Shown one piece after another: positions 17,932 to 26,565 of a DNA stretch of 64,000 bases (position 1 is the stretch's first letter; every line of letters starts with the position of its first letter). The notes under the pieces were generated by a model, which searched no databases, was not told where the DNA came from, and worked only from the letters and a program-made list of their open reading frames with translations. Position numbers and translations under genes: made by a program. This stretch comes from Bacillota bacterium (GTDB lineage: Bacteria; Bacillota; Bacilli; Paenibacillales; NBRC-103111): NCBI GenBank assembly GCA_023386955.1, contig JAEWIS010000053.1, forward strand, positions 214,708-278,707. Direction: 5' to 3'.

Positions 17932-20900
17932 ATGAAGCTGATGCGGGTTGGATGGTTGCGGCTAATGCTGGTGTTGGCGCTGGTTGTGGCAGGGATAGGT
18001 CCGTGGGCGGCAGCTCCGGAGGTGCAGGCGACAGGGGCGGTCTATTATGTGGATGCTGTTGGAGGCAATGACAACAATGCGGGAACGTCGGCAGGAACGG
18101 CATGGAAAACGCTGGCGAAGGTGAATGCCACTGTGTTTCAGCCGGGTGATGCCATTTTGTTCAAGGCAGACGGGGTATGGACAGGCACGCTTTCGCCCCA
18201 GGGCTCCGGGGTGCAAGGCCAGCCCATCACCATCGATATGTACGGCTCCGGCCGCAAGCCTCTGATCGCCGGAGCAGGCGCTGCTGCTGCGGTTTATTTC
18301 TACAATCAGGAGCAGTGGGAGGTCCGGAATCTGGAAATTACCAACGATTCCGCAACCAAGGGAGTCCGCAGGGGCATCCATGTGGACGGCAGCAGCGGCA
18401 CCTGGAGCAATCCCAAGGTGTACCGCCATTTTGTATTCGAGAATCTGGACATCCACCATGTCAAAGGGGATGTGTCTACGGATTACGCCCATAACGGAGG
18501 CATTATTGTCTGGGGCACAGCATGGGACTACCATGTGGCCGATGTGGTGGTCAAAAACAGCAAAATCTACACGGTAGACAGTGTGGGCATCTACATCTAC
18601 GGTGCCCAGAAGGCGTATTCCTCCGGCTTCCGGGTAGCGGACAATGTCATCTACGATATTGGCGCCGACGGCGCGTTTATTCTGGATACCACCGGCGGGG
18701 TGATTGAAAACAACGTGGTGTACGATACCCACCTCCGGGCCAGCGGGTATCATGTGCCGTTATGGGTTTTCTCCAACAAAAATTCTGTAATCCAGTTCAA
18801 TGAGGTCTATAATACCGCCCCGGGCGGAGATGCCATGGCGTATGATGCAGACTATAGAAGCGACGGCACCATCATCCAGTACAATTACAGCCACAACAAT
18901 GCAGGCGGAGCCTTCCTGGTAGTAAATGACGGCACGGTGGCCACCAACTCCAACACGAACACCATCATCAGGTATAATATCAGCCAGAACGACGGAGGCG
19001 CCGTGTTTAATTTCAGCGGTACACCGGATACCACCACCATTTATAACAATACGGTGTATCTGCCGAGATCCTCTACGGCCAAGGTGGTGGATGTGCTGAA
19101 TTGGGGCGGTTATGCCAAGAATACGTACTATTACAATAATCTGATCTATAACCTGGGCTCGGGAGGTTATAATTTCGCCGGCAGCACCAATAATGTGTTC
19201 GACTATAATCTGTTCTACGGCAATCACCCGACAGGCGAACCGGCAGATGCCCATAAGCAAACCGCGGAGCCGCAGCTGGCTTCTCCGGGCTCGGGAGGCA
19301 TCGGCAAGCATACGCTGGCCGGGTATCAGCTGCTGAATACCTCGCCTGCCATTGGCACCGGGAAAATTATTACGAACAACGGCGCTAGAGACTTCTTCGG
19401 CAATCCGGTTGCCGCCGGGACTGCCCCAAATATCGGCGCTTATCAGGGACCGGGGCTTGATCCCAACAATCTGCCGCCTCTTCCCCAGCCTCCCCAAGAG
19501 GAGAATCTGCTGAAGAATGCAGGCTTCGAAGCCGGAGACTTCACCAATTGGCCGACGCATTATAACGGGGCCACGGTTGAAGCGTCCAATGCTTATGCGG
19601 GAGCCTACGCCGCCAAGCTTACCGGCTCTTATGCCGGAGCGGAGCAGACGGTCAGCGGGCTGTATCCCAACACCATCTATAAGCTGTATGCCTACGGAAA
19701 AAGCACTGGCGGCGGCGATGCGGTGATCGGTGTGAAAAACTACGGCGGCACCGCCAAGGACGTCCATGTGTCCTCCACCGCCTATACCAAAAAGGAGCTT
19801 ACCTTCACAACAGGCAGCGATTCCAACAGCGCCACGATCTATCTGTACAAGGCCGGAGGCGGCGGAGAGGTCTGGTTTGACGCACTGGAGCTGATTCAAT
19901 TCAGCGCCGCTCCAGGCGGGCCGTCGGGTCCGGTCTATACGGTAGGGACCAGCGACGAATTTAATGCGGCGGCACTGAACAGCCAATGGCGCTGGGTCAG
20001 AGAAAACAGCGCCAACTGGTCCTTGTCCGCCAATCCGGGCAGCCTGCGCATCGTCAGTGAAGCGGGGGACATTGTGGACGGGGGAGCGACGGCTAAGAAT
20101 ATTCTCCTGACCGGGGCGCCGGAGGGCAATTGGATGATCGAAACCAAAATGAGCGGCAAACCCTCTGCACGCTGGGCCCAGGGCGGCCTGATCGCCTATG
20201 TGGACGACAGCACCTATTTCCGCATGACCCGGCTTTACGGCAGCGGCAACCAGTTCCAGTTCACCAAACAGATCAATGCCGTGCGGGAGCATATGGAGGT
20301 CGCCGACACCATCCAATCGGCGGTTTCCTATATGCGGATTTTGAAATACGGCAACACGTACAGCGGCTATTATTCAGCGGACGGGGTGACCTACACCCAG
20401 GTATGGACCACCCAAACGGCTGACCTGTCCAATCTCAAAATCGGCCTGATAGTGTGTGCGGGAACTGGGCTGACGGCAGACTTTGATTATTTCCGGATTG
20501 TGACGGACGGCCTGACACCTCCCTCCAGCCCAACGCCAACGCCGACACCAACAGCTACACCGACCGCTACTCCAACACCGATTCCTACTCCAAGTGTAAC
20601 ACCTACTCCAACGCCAACAGCTACACCGACTGCAACACCCACATCAACGCCGACCGCCACACCAACTCCCACACCCGTCGCGGTTACCGGAGTTGTGCTG
20701 AACAAAAGCAATCTGCTGCTGCAGGAGGGCCAAACCTTCACGCTGACGGCTACGGTGGCACCAACCAATGCCTCTAACAAAACCGTGCTGTGGAGCTCGG
20801 ATAACCCAACCTCAGTAACGGTGAATGTGTATGGGGTAGTGACGGCAGCAGGACCGGGCACGGCCGTGGTGACCGCTACAACGGCGGATGGCGCTAAAAC

Positions 20901-21336
20901 CGCAGCTTGTACGATCAAGGTAGTGGCTGCAGTCAATCTGCTGGCTAACCCTGGGTTTGAGACGGGAGACTTCACCGGCTGGCCCACCCATTTTACCCAG
21001 TCTGCAATTGTCAATTCCAACGCCCGTACGGGTGATTATGCGGCCAGACTGACCACGGCTTATGGAGGCATCGAGCAGTACATCAGCGGACTCACGCCTA
21101 ATACCACCTATGTGCTGAAGGGCTGGGCTAAAGGAACCAACGGGGAGTTCGGCGTCCGCAACTACGGCAGCTATCAGCGCCAGGTTTATGTGAATGCGGC
21201 AGACTATACCCAGGGTGAAATTACCTTTACCACCGGCAGCACCAATACCACTGTCACTGTTTTTATGTATAAGCGCGCTGCAGCGGGAGAGGTATATTTC
21301 GATGATTTGGAGCTGATGATTAAGACGCCGCAATAA
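17932..21336 (+). CDS. Secreted right-handed beta-helix protein with carbohydrate-binding modules
   Basis: 1134 residues. A signal peptide ends about residue 34 (after VQA). Residues about 37-505 open with YYVDAVGGNDNNAGTSAGTAWKT and carry many N-rich repeats (NNVVYDT, IIQYNYSHNN, TIYNNTVYL), the mark of a parallel beta-helix as in pectate lyase-like and PL/GH28-like enzymes. There follow a CenC-like binding module (about 525-660, NAGFEAGDFTNWP), a concanavalin-like module (about 675-862), a Thr/Pro-rich linker (864-917), a Big_2 domain (918-1000) and a second CenC-like module (1002-1134). The two CenC-like copies share GFE-GDF-WPTH. No wall anchor is seen. It probably binds and cleaves a polysaccharide outside the cell; catalytic residues cannot be named. 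Confidence 0.85.
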   Translation: MKLMRVGWLRLMLVLALVVAGIGPWAAAPEVQATGAVYYVDAVGGNDNNAGTSAGTAWKTLAKVNATVFQPGDAILFKADGVWTGTLSPQGSGVQGQPITIDMYGSGRKPLIAGAGAAAAVYFYNQEQWEVRNLEITNDSATKGVRRGIHVDGSSGTWSNPKVYRHFVFENLDIHHVKGDVSTDYAHNGGIIVWGTAWDYHVADVVVKNSKIYTVDSVGIYIYGAQKAYSSGFRVADNVIYDIGADGAFILDTTGGVIENNVVYDTHLRASGYHVPLWVFSNKNSVIQFNEVYNTAPGGDAMAYDADYRSDGTIIQYNYSHNNAGGAFLVVNDGTVATNSNTNTIIRYNISQNDGGAVFNFSGTPDTTTIYNNTVYLPRSSTAKVVDVLNWGGYAKNTYYYNNLIYNLGSGGYNFAGSTNNVFDYNLFYGNHPTGEPADAHKQTAEPQLASPGSGGIGKHTLAGYQLLNTSPAIGTGKIITNNGARDFFGNPVAAGTAPNIGAYQGPGLDPNNLPPLPQPPQEENLLKNAGFEAGDFTNWPTHYNGATVEASNAYAGAYAAKLTGSYAGAEQTVSGLYPNTIYKLYAYGKSTGGGDAVIGVKNYGGTAKDVHVSSTAYTKKELTFTTGSDSNSATIYLYKAGGGGEVWFDALELIQFSAAPGGPSGPVYTVGTSDEFNAAALNSQWRWVRENSANWSLSANPGSLRIVSEAGDIVDGGATAKNILLTGAPEGNWMIETKMSGKPSARWAQGGLIAYVDDSTYFRMTRLYGSGNQFQFTKQINAVREHMEVADTIQSAVSYMRILKYGNTYSGYYSADGVTYTQVWTTQTADLSNLKIGLIVCAGTGLTADFDYFRIVTDGLTPPSSPTPTPTPTATPTATPTPIPTPSVTPTPTPTATPTATPTSTPTATPTPTPVAVTGVVLNKSNLLLQEGQTFTLTATVAPTNASNKTVLWSSDNPTSVTVNVYGVVTAAGPGTAVVTATTADGAKTAACTIKVVAAVNLLANPGFETGDFTGWPTHFTQSAIVNSNARTGDYAARLTTAYGGIEQYISGLTPNTTYVLKGWAKGTNGEFGVRNYGSYQRQVYVNAADYTQGEITFTTGSTNTTVTVFMYKRAAAGEVYFDDLELMIKTPQ
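20515..20688 (+). repeat. Low-complexity Thr/Pro linker repeat
   Basis: Degenerate tandem units of the type CCAACGCCGACA encode alternating Thr-Pro with some Ala, Ile and Ser. It separates the concanavalin-like module from the Big_2 domain and is likely to vary in length between strains by replication slippage. Confidence 0.85.
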
Positions 21337-21388
21337 AGCCGCAGAGTTTCATTCATAAATAATGGGACGCAATCCCCAAATAGAAAAT

Positions 21389-21419
21389 TGGGCAGATAGT
21401 TTTTCTGCCCAGTTTTTTT
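21389..21419 (+). terminator. Rho-independent terminator after the beta-helix gene
   Basis: TGGGCAGA pairs with TCTGCCCA, followed by GTTTTTTT. Confidence 0.85.
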
Positions 21420-21554
21420 GTGTGGTGCGACGGTATTGCAGTCCGGCGGATGTTTGCTCGCTGCCACCCTTTTTGTTCAAATCCCCCGTGTCCCAGAGCC
21501 GATATATGCATCTGCCGGGGACAATTAGCCTCAGCGGGAGGAACGCGAGAATGT

Positions 21555-21738
21555 TAACGGAACTGAGCGACGCTTAAACGGCGAAAATGCCCTCTGCGGT
21601 TTTTTATCGGAACTCTCTGACTCTTAGCGGTAAAGAAGCAGGGTTAAAGCAGCCGAAAGCAGTTGAAAGAGTCGCTGAGTTCCGTTACGTATTAAACCCG
21701 CCGCATTCTTCGGGCTAAGAGTCGCTGAGTTCCGTTAC
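21555..21738. repeat. Intergenic palindromic repeat cluster (AACGGAACT...family)
   Basis: TAACGGAACTGAGCGACGCT at 21555 is the near reverse complement of two identical 22-base copies at 21667-21688 and 21717-21738 (each starting AAGAGTCGCTGAGTTCCG), 50 bases apart. A partial copy lies near 21608 (TCGGAACTCTCTGACTCTTA). This fills much of the 586-base gene-free gap before the dehydrogenase gene. It has no coding potential and looks like a REP-type element. Confidence 0.7.
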
Positions 21739-21922
21739 AGCATTGCCTCTCCACTTGGCGGGCTTTTCGGTTATCCTTTCTTTATTGTTCGGTGTTTATT
21801 GACCTCTGTTATTTTGGCCGTAGAGGAAACGGGGTTTTCATGTTATAATAGGTAACATCAGTTTTGCGGCGAATATACTGTAGCAGAACAAAACAACGGC
21901 ATGTAGAGAAAGGAAGGACGCC

Positions 21923-22960
21923 ATGGGCAGAAAAACACGTAAGGTTGCCATAGTGGGAACCGGCCTGGTGGGCTCCAGCTGCGCATACGCCATGATCAAT
22001 CAGGCGGTATGCGAGGAGCTGATGCTCATCAACCGGAGTCCGGAGAATGCGCTGGCCCAAGCCCTGGACCTGTCGCATTGTATGGATTTCACCCATTCCA
22101 GAACCAAAATATATGCGGGCCACTACGAGCAATGCGGCGATATGGATGTGATTATCCTCGCAGTGGGCGGCAACCCGAAGAATCCCGGCAGCCGCCTGGA
22201 TGTCCTGGATTCCTCCCTGGAGATGGTGAAAAGCATCATTCCGCCTATTATGGAAAGCGGATTTAACGGGATATTTGTGGTGGCCACCAATCCGGTGGAT
22301 ATTGTGACCTATGCGGTATGGAGACTCTCCGGGCTGCCCCGCCAGCATGTGATCGGAACGGGCACCTCCATTGATTCCTCCCGGCTGAAGACCATAATAT
22401 CCGATATTTTTCCCGTGGAGCCGCGGAGTGTCCAGGGTTTTGTCATGGGGGAGCACGGAGAATCCCAATTCGTCGCCTGGTCCCATGTCACCATCGGCGG
22501 CAAGCCGATCCAGCAGGTGATCGAGCAGAACCAAAGCCGGTTCGGGCATCTGGATCTGGATGATATCGCCGACCGGACCCGGCTGGCAGGCTGGGAAATT
22601 TATAAGCGGAAGGGCTCCACCCACTACGGCATCGGCAATGCCCTGGCCTTTATCACCCGGTCCGTGCTGAACGACGACCACCGGATCATGGCCGTGTCCG
22701 CCATTCTGGAGGGGGAATACGGGCAGCACAGTGTATGTGTAGGCGTACCGGCCATTATCTCCGCCAACGGTGTCCAGGAGGTGGTGGAGCTGAACCTCAA
22801 TGCGGAGGAGCAGGAGAAGTTCGCCCATTCCTGCAGCCTGATGCGTTCCTTTCTGGAATCCTCCCATCTGGTGGCTCCTTTGGACACACCGGAGATTCAT
22901 CCCGCCCAGCTGGGCCACGCCGGGAACGGGAGTGCTGCAACCGCCGAATTCGGGGCGTAG
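21923..22960 (+). CDS. Lactate/malate dehydrogenase-family 2-hydroxyacid dehydrogenase
   Basis: 345 residues. The NAD fold begins KVAIVGTGLVGSSCAYAMIN. Catalytic landmarks of the family are present: Arg in SRLDV after the mobile loop, ATNPVDI, Arg in GTGTSIDSSRL, and the proton-relay His in GEHGES. The substrate loop GGNPKNPGSRLD is one residue shorter than the usual AGAPQKPGETRLD, and Lys occupies about the position of the Gln that selects lactate (an Arg selects malate). It therefore belongs to the L-LDH branch but may use another 2-oxo acid. It catalyses NAD-dependent reduction or oxidation in the cytoplasm. It is a single-gene unit; GAAAGGAAGG precedes the ATG and a terminator follows. 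Confidence 0.88.
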   Translation: MGRKTRKVAIVGTGLVGSSCAYAMINQAVCEELMLINRSPENALAQALDLSHCMDFTHSRTKIYAGHYEQCGDMDVIILAVGGNPKNPGSRLDVLDSSLEMVKSIIPPIMESGFNGIFVVATNPVDIVTYAVWRLSGLPRQHVIGTGTSIDSSRLKTIISDIFPVEPRSVQGFVMGEHGESQFVAWSHVTIGGKPIQQVIEQNQSRFGHLDLDDIADRTRLAGWEIYKRKGSTHYGIGNALAFITRSVLNDDHRIMAVSAILEGEYGQHSVCVGVPAIISANGVQEVVELNLNAEEQEKFAHSCSLMRSFLESSHLVAPLDTPEIHPAQLGHAGNGSAATAEFGA

Positions 22961-22976
22961 GCTTTGCATACTATAG

Positions 22977-23017
22977 AACCGCTGCCTGTTGTCAAAAACG
23001 GGGTAGCGGTTTTTTTG
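22977..23017 (+). terminator. Rho-independent terminator after the dehydrogenase gene
   Basis: AACCGCTGCC pairs with GGGTAGCGGTT (one mismatch), followed by seven T. Confidence 0.8.
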
Positions 23018-23058
23018 TGATAACCGGTGGAATATTCATAGGGGCTTGTCCGGAAAGT

Positions 23059-23132
23059 TGACATGAAATTGCGGTTTCGTTGCAAAAATCAAGTTAAGGA
23101 CATAAAATGATAATAATTCTGACATGAAGTTG
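23059..23132 (+). promoter_or_regulatory. Promoter flanked by two direct repeats, upstream of the purine genes
   Basis: TTGCAA (23080-23085), a 17-base spacer and TAAAAT (23103-23108) make a good sigma-A promoter. TGACATGAAATTG at 23059-23071 and TGACATGAAGTTG at 23120-23132 lie upstream of -35 and just after the expected start, 61 bases apart (about six helical turns). This is a plausible operator pair for an unidentified regulator. It is not the known PucR box and no purine riboswitch pattern is seen. Confidence 0.6.
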
Positions 23133-23191
23133 AGGCGGCGTCCGGAATGGGAATGGCCCCGAAAAGGGCGGACATCAAGGGGGATGATTGT

Positions 23192-24514
23192 ATGGGAACG
23201 CTGTTAATCCGGAATGCCGTCATTATGACCATGAACCCGCAGGAGGACATTCTGCAAGGGGACGTGTTCATCGAAAACAACCGGATCGTGAAGGTGGAGC
23301 CGAATATCGGGGATACTGCGGATAAGGTGATTGATGCATCGGGCAAGGTGCTGCTGCCTGGTTTTGTGCAGACCCACATCCATCTGTGCCAGACACTCTT
23401 CCGCGGGCGCGCCGACGATCTGGAGCTGATCGATTGGCTGCGCCAGCGGATCTGGCCCTTGGAGGCGGCTCATGATGCAGATTCCGTCTATTATTCCGCC
23501 ATGCTGGGGCTGGGAGAGCTTATCCGCAGCGGCACCACCACCATACTGGATATGGAGACGGTACATCACACGGATTCGGCTTTCCAGGCCATCCGCCAAA
23601 GCGGCATGCGGGCCTTGTCCGGGAAGGTAATGATGGATTACGGCACGGAGGTGCCGCTGCCGCTCCAGGAGCGGACTGAGGATTCCCTACGGGAGAGTGT
23701 GGAACTCCTGGAGAAATGGCATGGCGCAGCCAACGGCCGGATTCACTACGCCTTTTGCCCGCGGTTCGTCGTCTCCTGTACGGAGGAGCTGCTTATGGGG
23801 GTCCGGGACCTGTCGGCACAGTATAACGTGAAGGTGCATACACACGCCTCCGAGAATCAGACGGAAATTGCCATTGTGGAGTCGGAGCGGGGGATGCGCA
23901 ACGTAATTTATTTGGATCATATCGGCTTGGCCCGGCCCAATCTGATTCTGGCCCACAGTATTTGGCTAAATGAAGAAGAGAAGCGGATTATCCGGGACCG
24001 TGGGGTGAAGGTCACCCATTGCCCGGGCTCCAATCTGAAGCTGGCCTCCGGGTTGGCGGAGATTCCGGCCCTGCTCCGCGAGGGCATTCATGTGGGACTG
24101 GGCGCGGACGGTGCCCCCTGCAACAATAATCTGGATATGTTCCAGGAGATGCGGCTGGCTGCGTTTATCCAGAAGGTCCAACACGGCCCCACGGTCATGA
24201 ATGCCAGAACCGTTCTGCGGATGGCCACCATGGGCGGGGCGGAGGTATTGGGTCTGGAGGGGGAAATCGGCAGTGTGGAGCCGGGAAAGCTGGCGGACCT
24301 GCAGCTTTTGGACCTGGAGGATTTCCATGTGTACCCTTCCTTTGATGCGGATTGGTATTCCCGGGTGGTGTATGCGGCTACCCGCGGCGATGTGGATACC
24401 GTGATTATCGACGGCGAAATTGTCATGCAGGGCAAGACGGTGCTCACCGTCGACAAACCCGTGGTGCTGAAGGAGGCGGACCGGGCATTGTCCAGGCTGC
24501 TGGGCAGGCTGTAA
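23192..24514 (+). CDS. Amidohydrolase-family aminopurine/nucleoside deaminase
   Basis: 440 residues. Metal-site motifs of the cytosine deaminase/chlorohydrolase class are present: THIHLCQTLFRG near residue 65 (HxH), HTHASE, LAHSIW and GADGAPCNNN. The segment ADDLELIDWLRQRIWPLEA is typical of proteins annotated as 5'-deoxyadenosine (or MTA/SAH) deaminase. The ATG at 23192 follows AAGGGGG and is preferred over the in-frame ATG at 23147. It hydrolytically removes an amino group from a purine in the cytoplasm. The next gene acts in urate breakdown, so a guanine or 8-oxoguanine deaminase role is also possible. The family is secure; the substrate is not. Confidence 0.85.
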   Translation: MGTLLIRNAVIMTMNPQEDILQGDVFIENNRIVKVEPNIGDTADKVIDASGKVLLPGFVQTHIHLCQTLFRGRADDLELIDWLRQRIWPLEAAHDADSVYYSAMLGLGELIRSGTTTILDMETVHHTDSAFQAIRQSGMRALSGKVMMDYGTEVPLPLQERTEDSLRESVELLEKWHGAANGRIHYAFCPRFVVSCTEELLMGVRDLSAQYNVKVHTHASENQTEIAIVESERGMRNVIYLDHIGLARPNLILAHSIWLNEEEKRIIRDRGVKVTHCPGSNLKLASGLAEIPALLREGIHVGLGADGAPCNNNLDMFQEMRLAAFIQKVQHGPTVMNARTVLRMATMGGAEVLGLEGEIGSVEPGKLADLQLLDLEDFHVYPSFDADWYSRVVYAATRGDVDTVIIDGEIVMQGKTVLTVDKPVVLKEADRALSRLLGRL

Positions 24515-24559
24515 TCCGGCCGTATCCCCAGACAGCGCGGAACTAACGGAGGTGCTTAC

Positions 24560-25429
24560 ATGTCAAACCCATCGGGCATATATACGTTGCAGCAGTTAAA
24601 TGAAATGGACCGAGCAGCATTTGCGGAAGCGGTAGGGGTCATCTTCGAGTCATCCCCGTGGATTGCGGAAGCGGCATGGGAGAGCCGCCCCTTCCAAACG
24701 GTCCACAGCATGTTCGCGTCTATGCTGGAGCACATGGAGCAAGCGGATGAGGAACGCCAGCTGGCTCTTCTGCGGGCCCATCCGGATCTGGGCGCCAAGC
24801 TGGCCATGACGGAGGCATCCACCCGGGAGCAGGCGGGAGCAGGGCTGGACCGGCTGACCAAGCGGGAGTTCCGCTATATGAATTCCATGAACCGGCTGTA
24901 CCGCCAAAAGCACGGCTTTCCTTTTATCATTGCGGTAAAAGGCAGGACCAAGGAGGCGGTGATGGCGTTTATGCGCCAGCGGATGGCCAATTCCAGGGAA
25001 GCGGAACTTAGGCAGGCCCTGAAGGAAGTAGGCATCATTGCCGGCTTCCGGCTGGCCGGTCTTATGCAGGCGGCCGGCAGGCTGTCCACCCATGTGCTGG
25101 ACACGGCTATCGGCAAACCTGCCTGCGGCATGCGGGTGGAGCTGTGGGAGCTGGAGGGTGACGGAATGGGAGCTGCCGCAGTGGACATCCGGCTCTTAAA
25201 GGACGTCCGGATGAATGAAGACGGGCGGTGCGGGGAGCCGCTGCTATTGGGTTACCTGCAGACCGGAACCTACGAGCTGCGGTTTCATGCGGGGGATTAT
25301 TTTGCCGAGCGCGGAGTAGGCTTCCTGGATGTTATCCCGATCCGCTTCGAAATCCGGGACCCGGAGGCGCATTATCATGTGCCGCTCCTGGTGTCGCCAG
25401 GGGGATACAGCACCTACCGGGGAAGCTGA
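24560..25429 (+). CDS. Fused OHCU decarboxylase and 5-hydroxyisourate hydrolase
   Basis: 289 residues in two domains. Residues about 1-165 match UraD (2-oxo-4-hydroxy-4-carboxy-5-ureidoimidazoline decarboxylase) with [13 protein letters not shown] and an NxxYRxKxGFPFI-like segment ([18 protein letters not shown]). Residues about 172-289 match HIU hydrolase, a transthyretin-like fold: [16 protein letters not shown] at its start and the hallmark ending YRGS. Together these carry out the two steps after uricase, giving S-allantoin. GGAGGT precedes the ATG; it is probably in one operon with the deaminase 45 bases upstream. No uricase gene lies in this window. The domain order, decarboxylase first, seems complete with no sign of damage. 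Confidence 0.92.
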   Translation: MSNPSGIYTLQQLNEMDRAAFAEAVGVIFESSPWIAEAAWESRPFQTVHSMFASMLEHMEQADEERQLALLRAHPDLGAKLAMTEASTREQAGAGLDRLTKREFRYMNSMNRLYRQKHGFPFIIAVKGRTKEAVMAFMRQRMANSREAELRQALKEVGIIAGFRLAGLMQAAGRLSTHVLDTAIGKPACGMRVELWELEGDGMGAAAVDIRLLKDVRMNEDGRCGEPLLLGYLQTGTYELRFHAGDYFAERGVGFLDVIPIRFEIRDPEAHYHVPLLVSPGGYSTYRGS

Positions 25430-25546
25430 TGAAGGGCGGCAAGCGGCTCAGTTGCTGCTTTGTTGAAGGGGAAATTTAACAATAGCCCGCCCATATGGTA
25501 TAACAGAACTATCGGTATCCATCTTGGCTATCAAGGAGATCTGTTT

Positions 25547-26047
25547 ATGGGAACTGCCCAAGTTGCTTCATTGCTGGTATCGGTGCTGGCCGGTACGATG
25601 GTTATTTTTCTGCGGCTCCGGGCCTCCAACCGGCCGACCAATCTGCGCAAGATCATGATCCCGCCGTTGGGTATGTCCACCGGGTTTATGATGTTTGTGG
25701 CGCCGGACACTCGCATTCCCTGGTCCTGGGCGGGGATTGCCTTTTTGGTGGGGGCGGTGTTGTTTTCGTTCCCGCTGATCCGCACAACCCAACTGGAAAT
25801 CCGCAATGAAGTCGTCTATATGAAACGCTCCAAAGCATTCCTGTGGATCATTATCGGCATGCTCCTGGTCCGTGTGCTCCTCCACGACTGGGTGGAGCGG
25901 TACATAACAGTGGTCCAGTCCGCAGGGATATTCTTTATCCTGGCCTTCGGGATGATTCTCGTCTGGCGCATCGCCATGCTGCGGGCCTTCCTGTCCCTCA
26001 CCGGGAGCAAGGCGGCTGCAGGGGGAAGCGGGGCTGACAACGGGTAA
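25547..26047 (+). CDS. ccdC: CcdC-like membrane protein
   Basis: 166 residues with about four membrane segments, the first near 4-22 and others near 46-60, 62-80 and 100-118. LRASNRPTNLRKIMIPPLGMSTGFMMF is characteristic of CcdC (YneJ), a small membrane protein linked to cytochrome c biogenesis genes in Bacillus, although its exact role is unclear. The ATG at 25547 has AAGGAG eight bases before it; the in-frame ATG at 25460 has no ribosome site. Here it stands alone and is not beside ccdA, which lies at 36921. A terminator follows. Confidence 0.8.
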   Translation: MGTAQVASLLVSVLAGTMVIFLRLRASNRPTNLRKIMIPPLGMSTGFMMFVAPDTRIPWSWAGIAFLVGAVLFSFPLIRTTQLEIRNEVVYMKRSKAFLWIIIGMLLVRVLLHDWVERYITVVQSAGIFFILAFGMILVWRIAMLRAFLSLTGSKAAAGGSGADNG

Positions 26048-26083
26048 ATTTCTTGTATTCTCGGCCCGTGGTACGCCATAACA

Positions 26084-26114
26084 AAAAGCCTGTCCGGCTG
26101 CCGGGCAGGCTTTT
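26084..26114. terminator. Bidirectional terminator
   Basis: AAAAGCCTGTCCGG pairs with CCGGGCAGGCTTTT around CTG. A- and T-flanks on both sides let it end ccdC from the left and the small minus-strand gene from the right. Confidence 0.8.
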
Positions 26115-26149
26115 GCGTTTTGATGCAGGCATTGCCTATGCAGAGCCTG

Positions 26150-26362
26150 TCAGAAGGTCTTCTCCAGCCGCAGCGCATATTCCACAAACTGCTCAAAGCG
26201 GCGGAAACCGATGCCTTCCATATAAAAATCGCACAGCTCATGGAATTCCGGACTCCGGAACATCCGGTAAGTGGAAATTCGGCGCGGTTCGTCCCCTAAG
26301 TGGCTGATCATCCTTTTTCGCAGCATAGCGTGTCCGGCAGCCTTTTGAACGCATGACCTCAT
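26150..26362 (-). CDS. Small protein of unknown function
   Basis: 70 residues if begun at the ATG at 26362, which follows a GAGGAGGAG stretch about 12 bases upstream. The sequence is soluble and basic in the first half, with the ordered-looking C-terminus MFRSPEFHELCDFYMEGIGFRRFEQFVEYALRLEKTF split between charged and aromatic residues. It has two Cys. I do not recognise a family. It runs towards the terminator shared with ccdC and its 5' side faces the Fur-controlled promoter at 26494. It could be a real conserved small gene or chance; the ribosome site and terminator favour a gene. Confidence 0.45.
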   Translation of the reverse strand: MRSCVQKAAGHAMLRKRMISHLGDEPRRISTYRMFRSPEFHELCDFYMEGIGFRRFEQFVEYALRLEKTF

Positions 26363-26493
26363 GGTGTACGGGCTCCTCCTCGTGGTAGTTTCTGGCGCGA
26401 GTATTGCGGGTTGCAGCTTGCTACCCCGGATGGATTTCAGTTTGGTCAACAGCAGGGCAACTCATACTTTCGAAAACTTTTTTGCAATTCGTA

Positions 26494-26565
26494 TTGACAG
26501 ATACACCGAAACAAGGTATCTTAATATCAACGAACGATATTGAGAATCATTATCACTCAATATCG
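26494..26565 (+). promoter_or_regulatory. fur box: Sigma-A promoter with Fur box
   Basis: TTGACA (26494-26499), 17 bases, TATCTT (26517-26522). The region 26541-26555, TGAGAATCATTATCA, differs by one base from the ideal 7-1-7 Fur box TGATAATNATTATCA. It sits inside a longer palindrome with perfect 10-base arms CGATATTGAG (26535-26544) and CTCAATATCG (26556-26565), covering the expected start. Repression by Fur in iron-replete cells is expected. No clear protein gene follows. Confidence 0.75.

Noticed and set aside
18760..20316. 518-codon minus-strand frame inside the beta-helix gene
   Set aside because: It is the shadow of the Asn/Gly-rich repeats of the real gene: no ribosome site, no recognisable domain.
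20515..20688. CRISPR-like tandem repeat
   Set aside because: It encodes a Thr/Pro linker in frame; there are no spacers and no cas genes.
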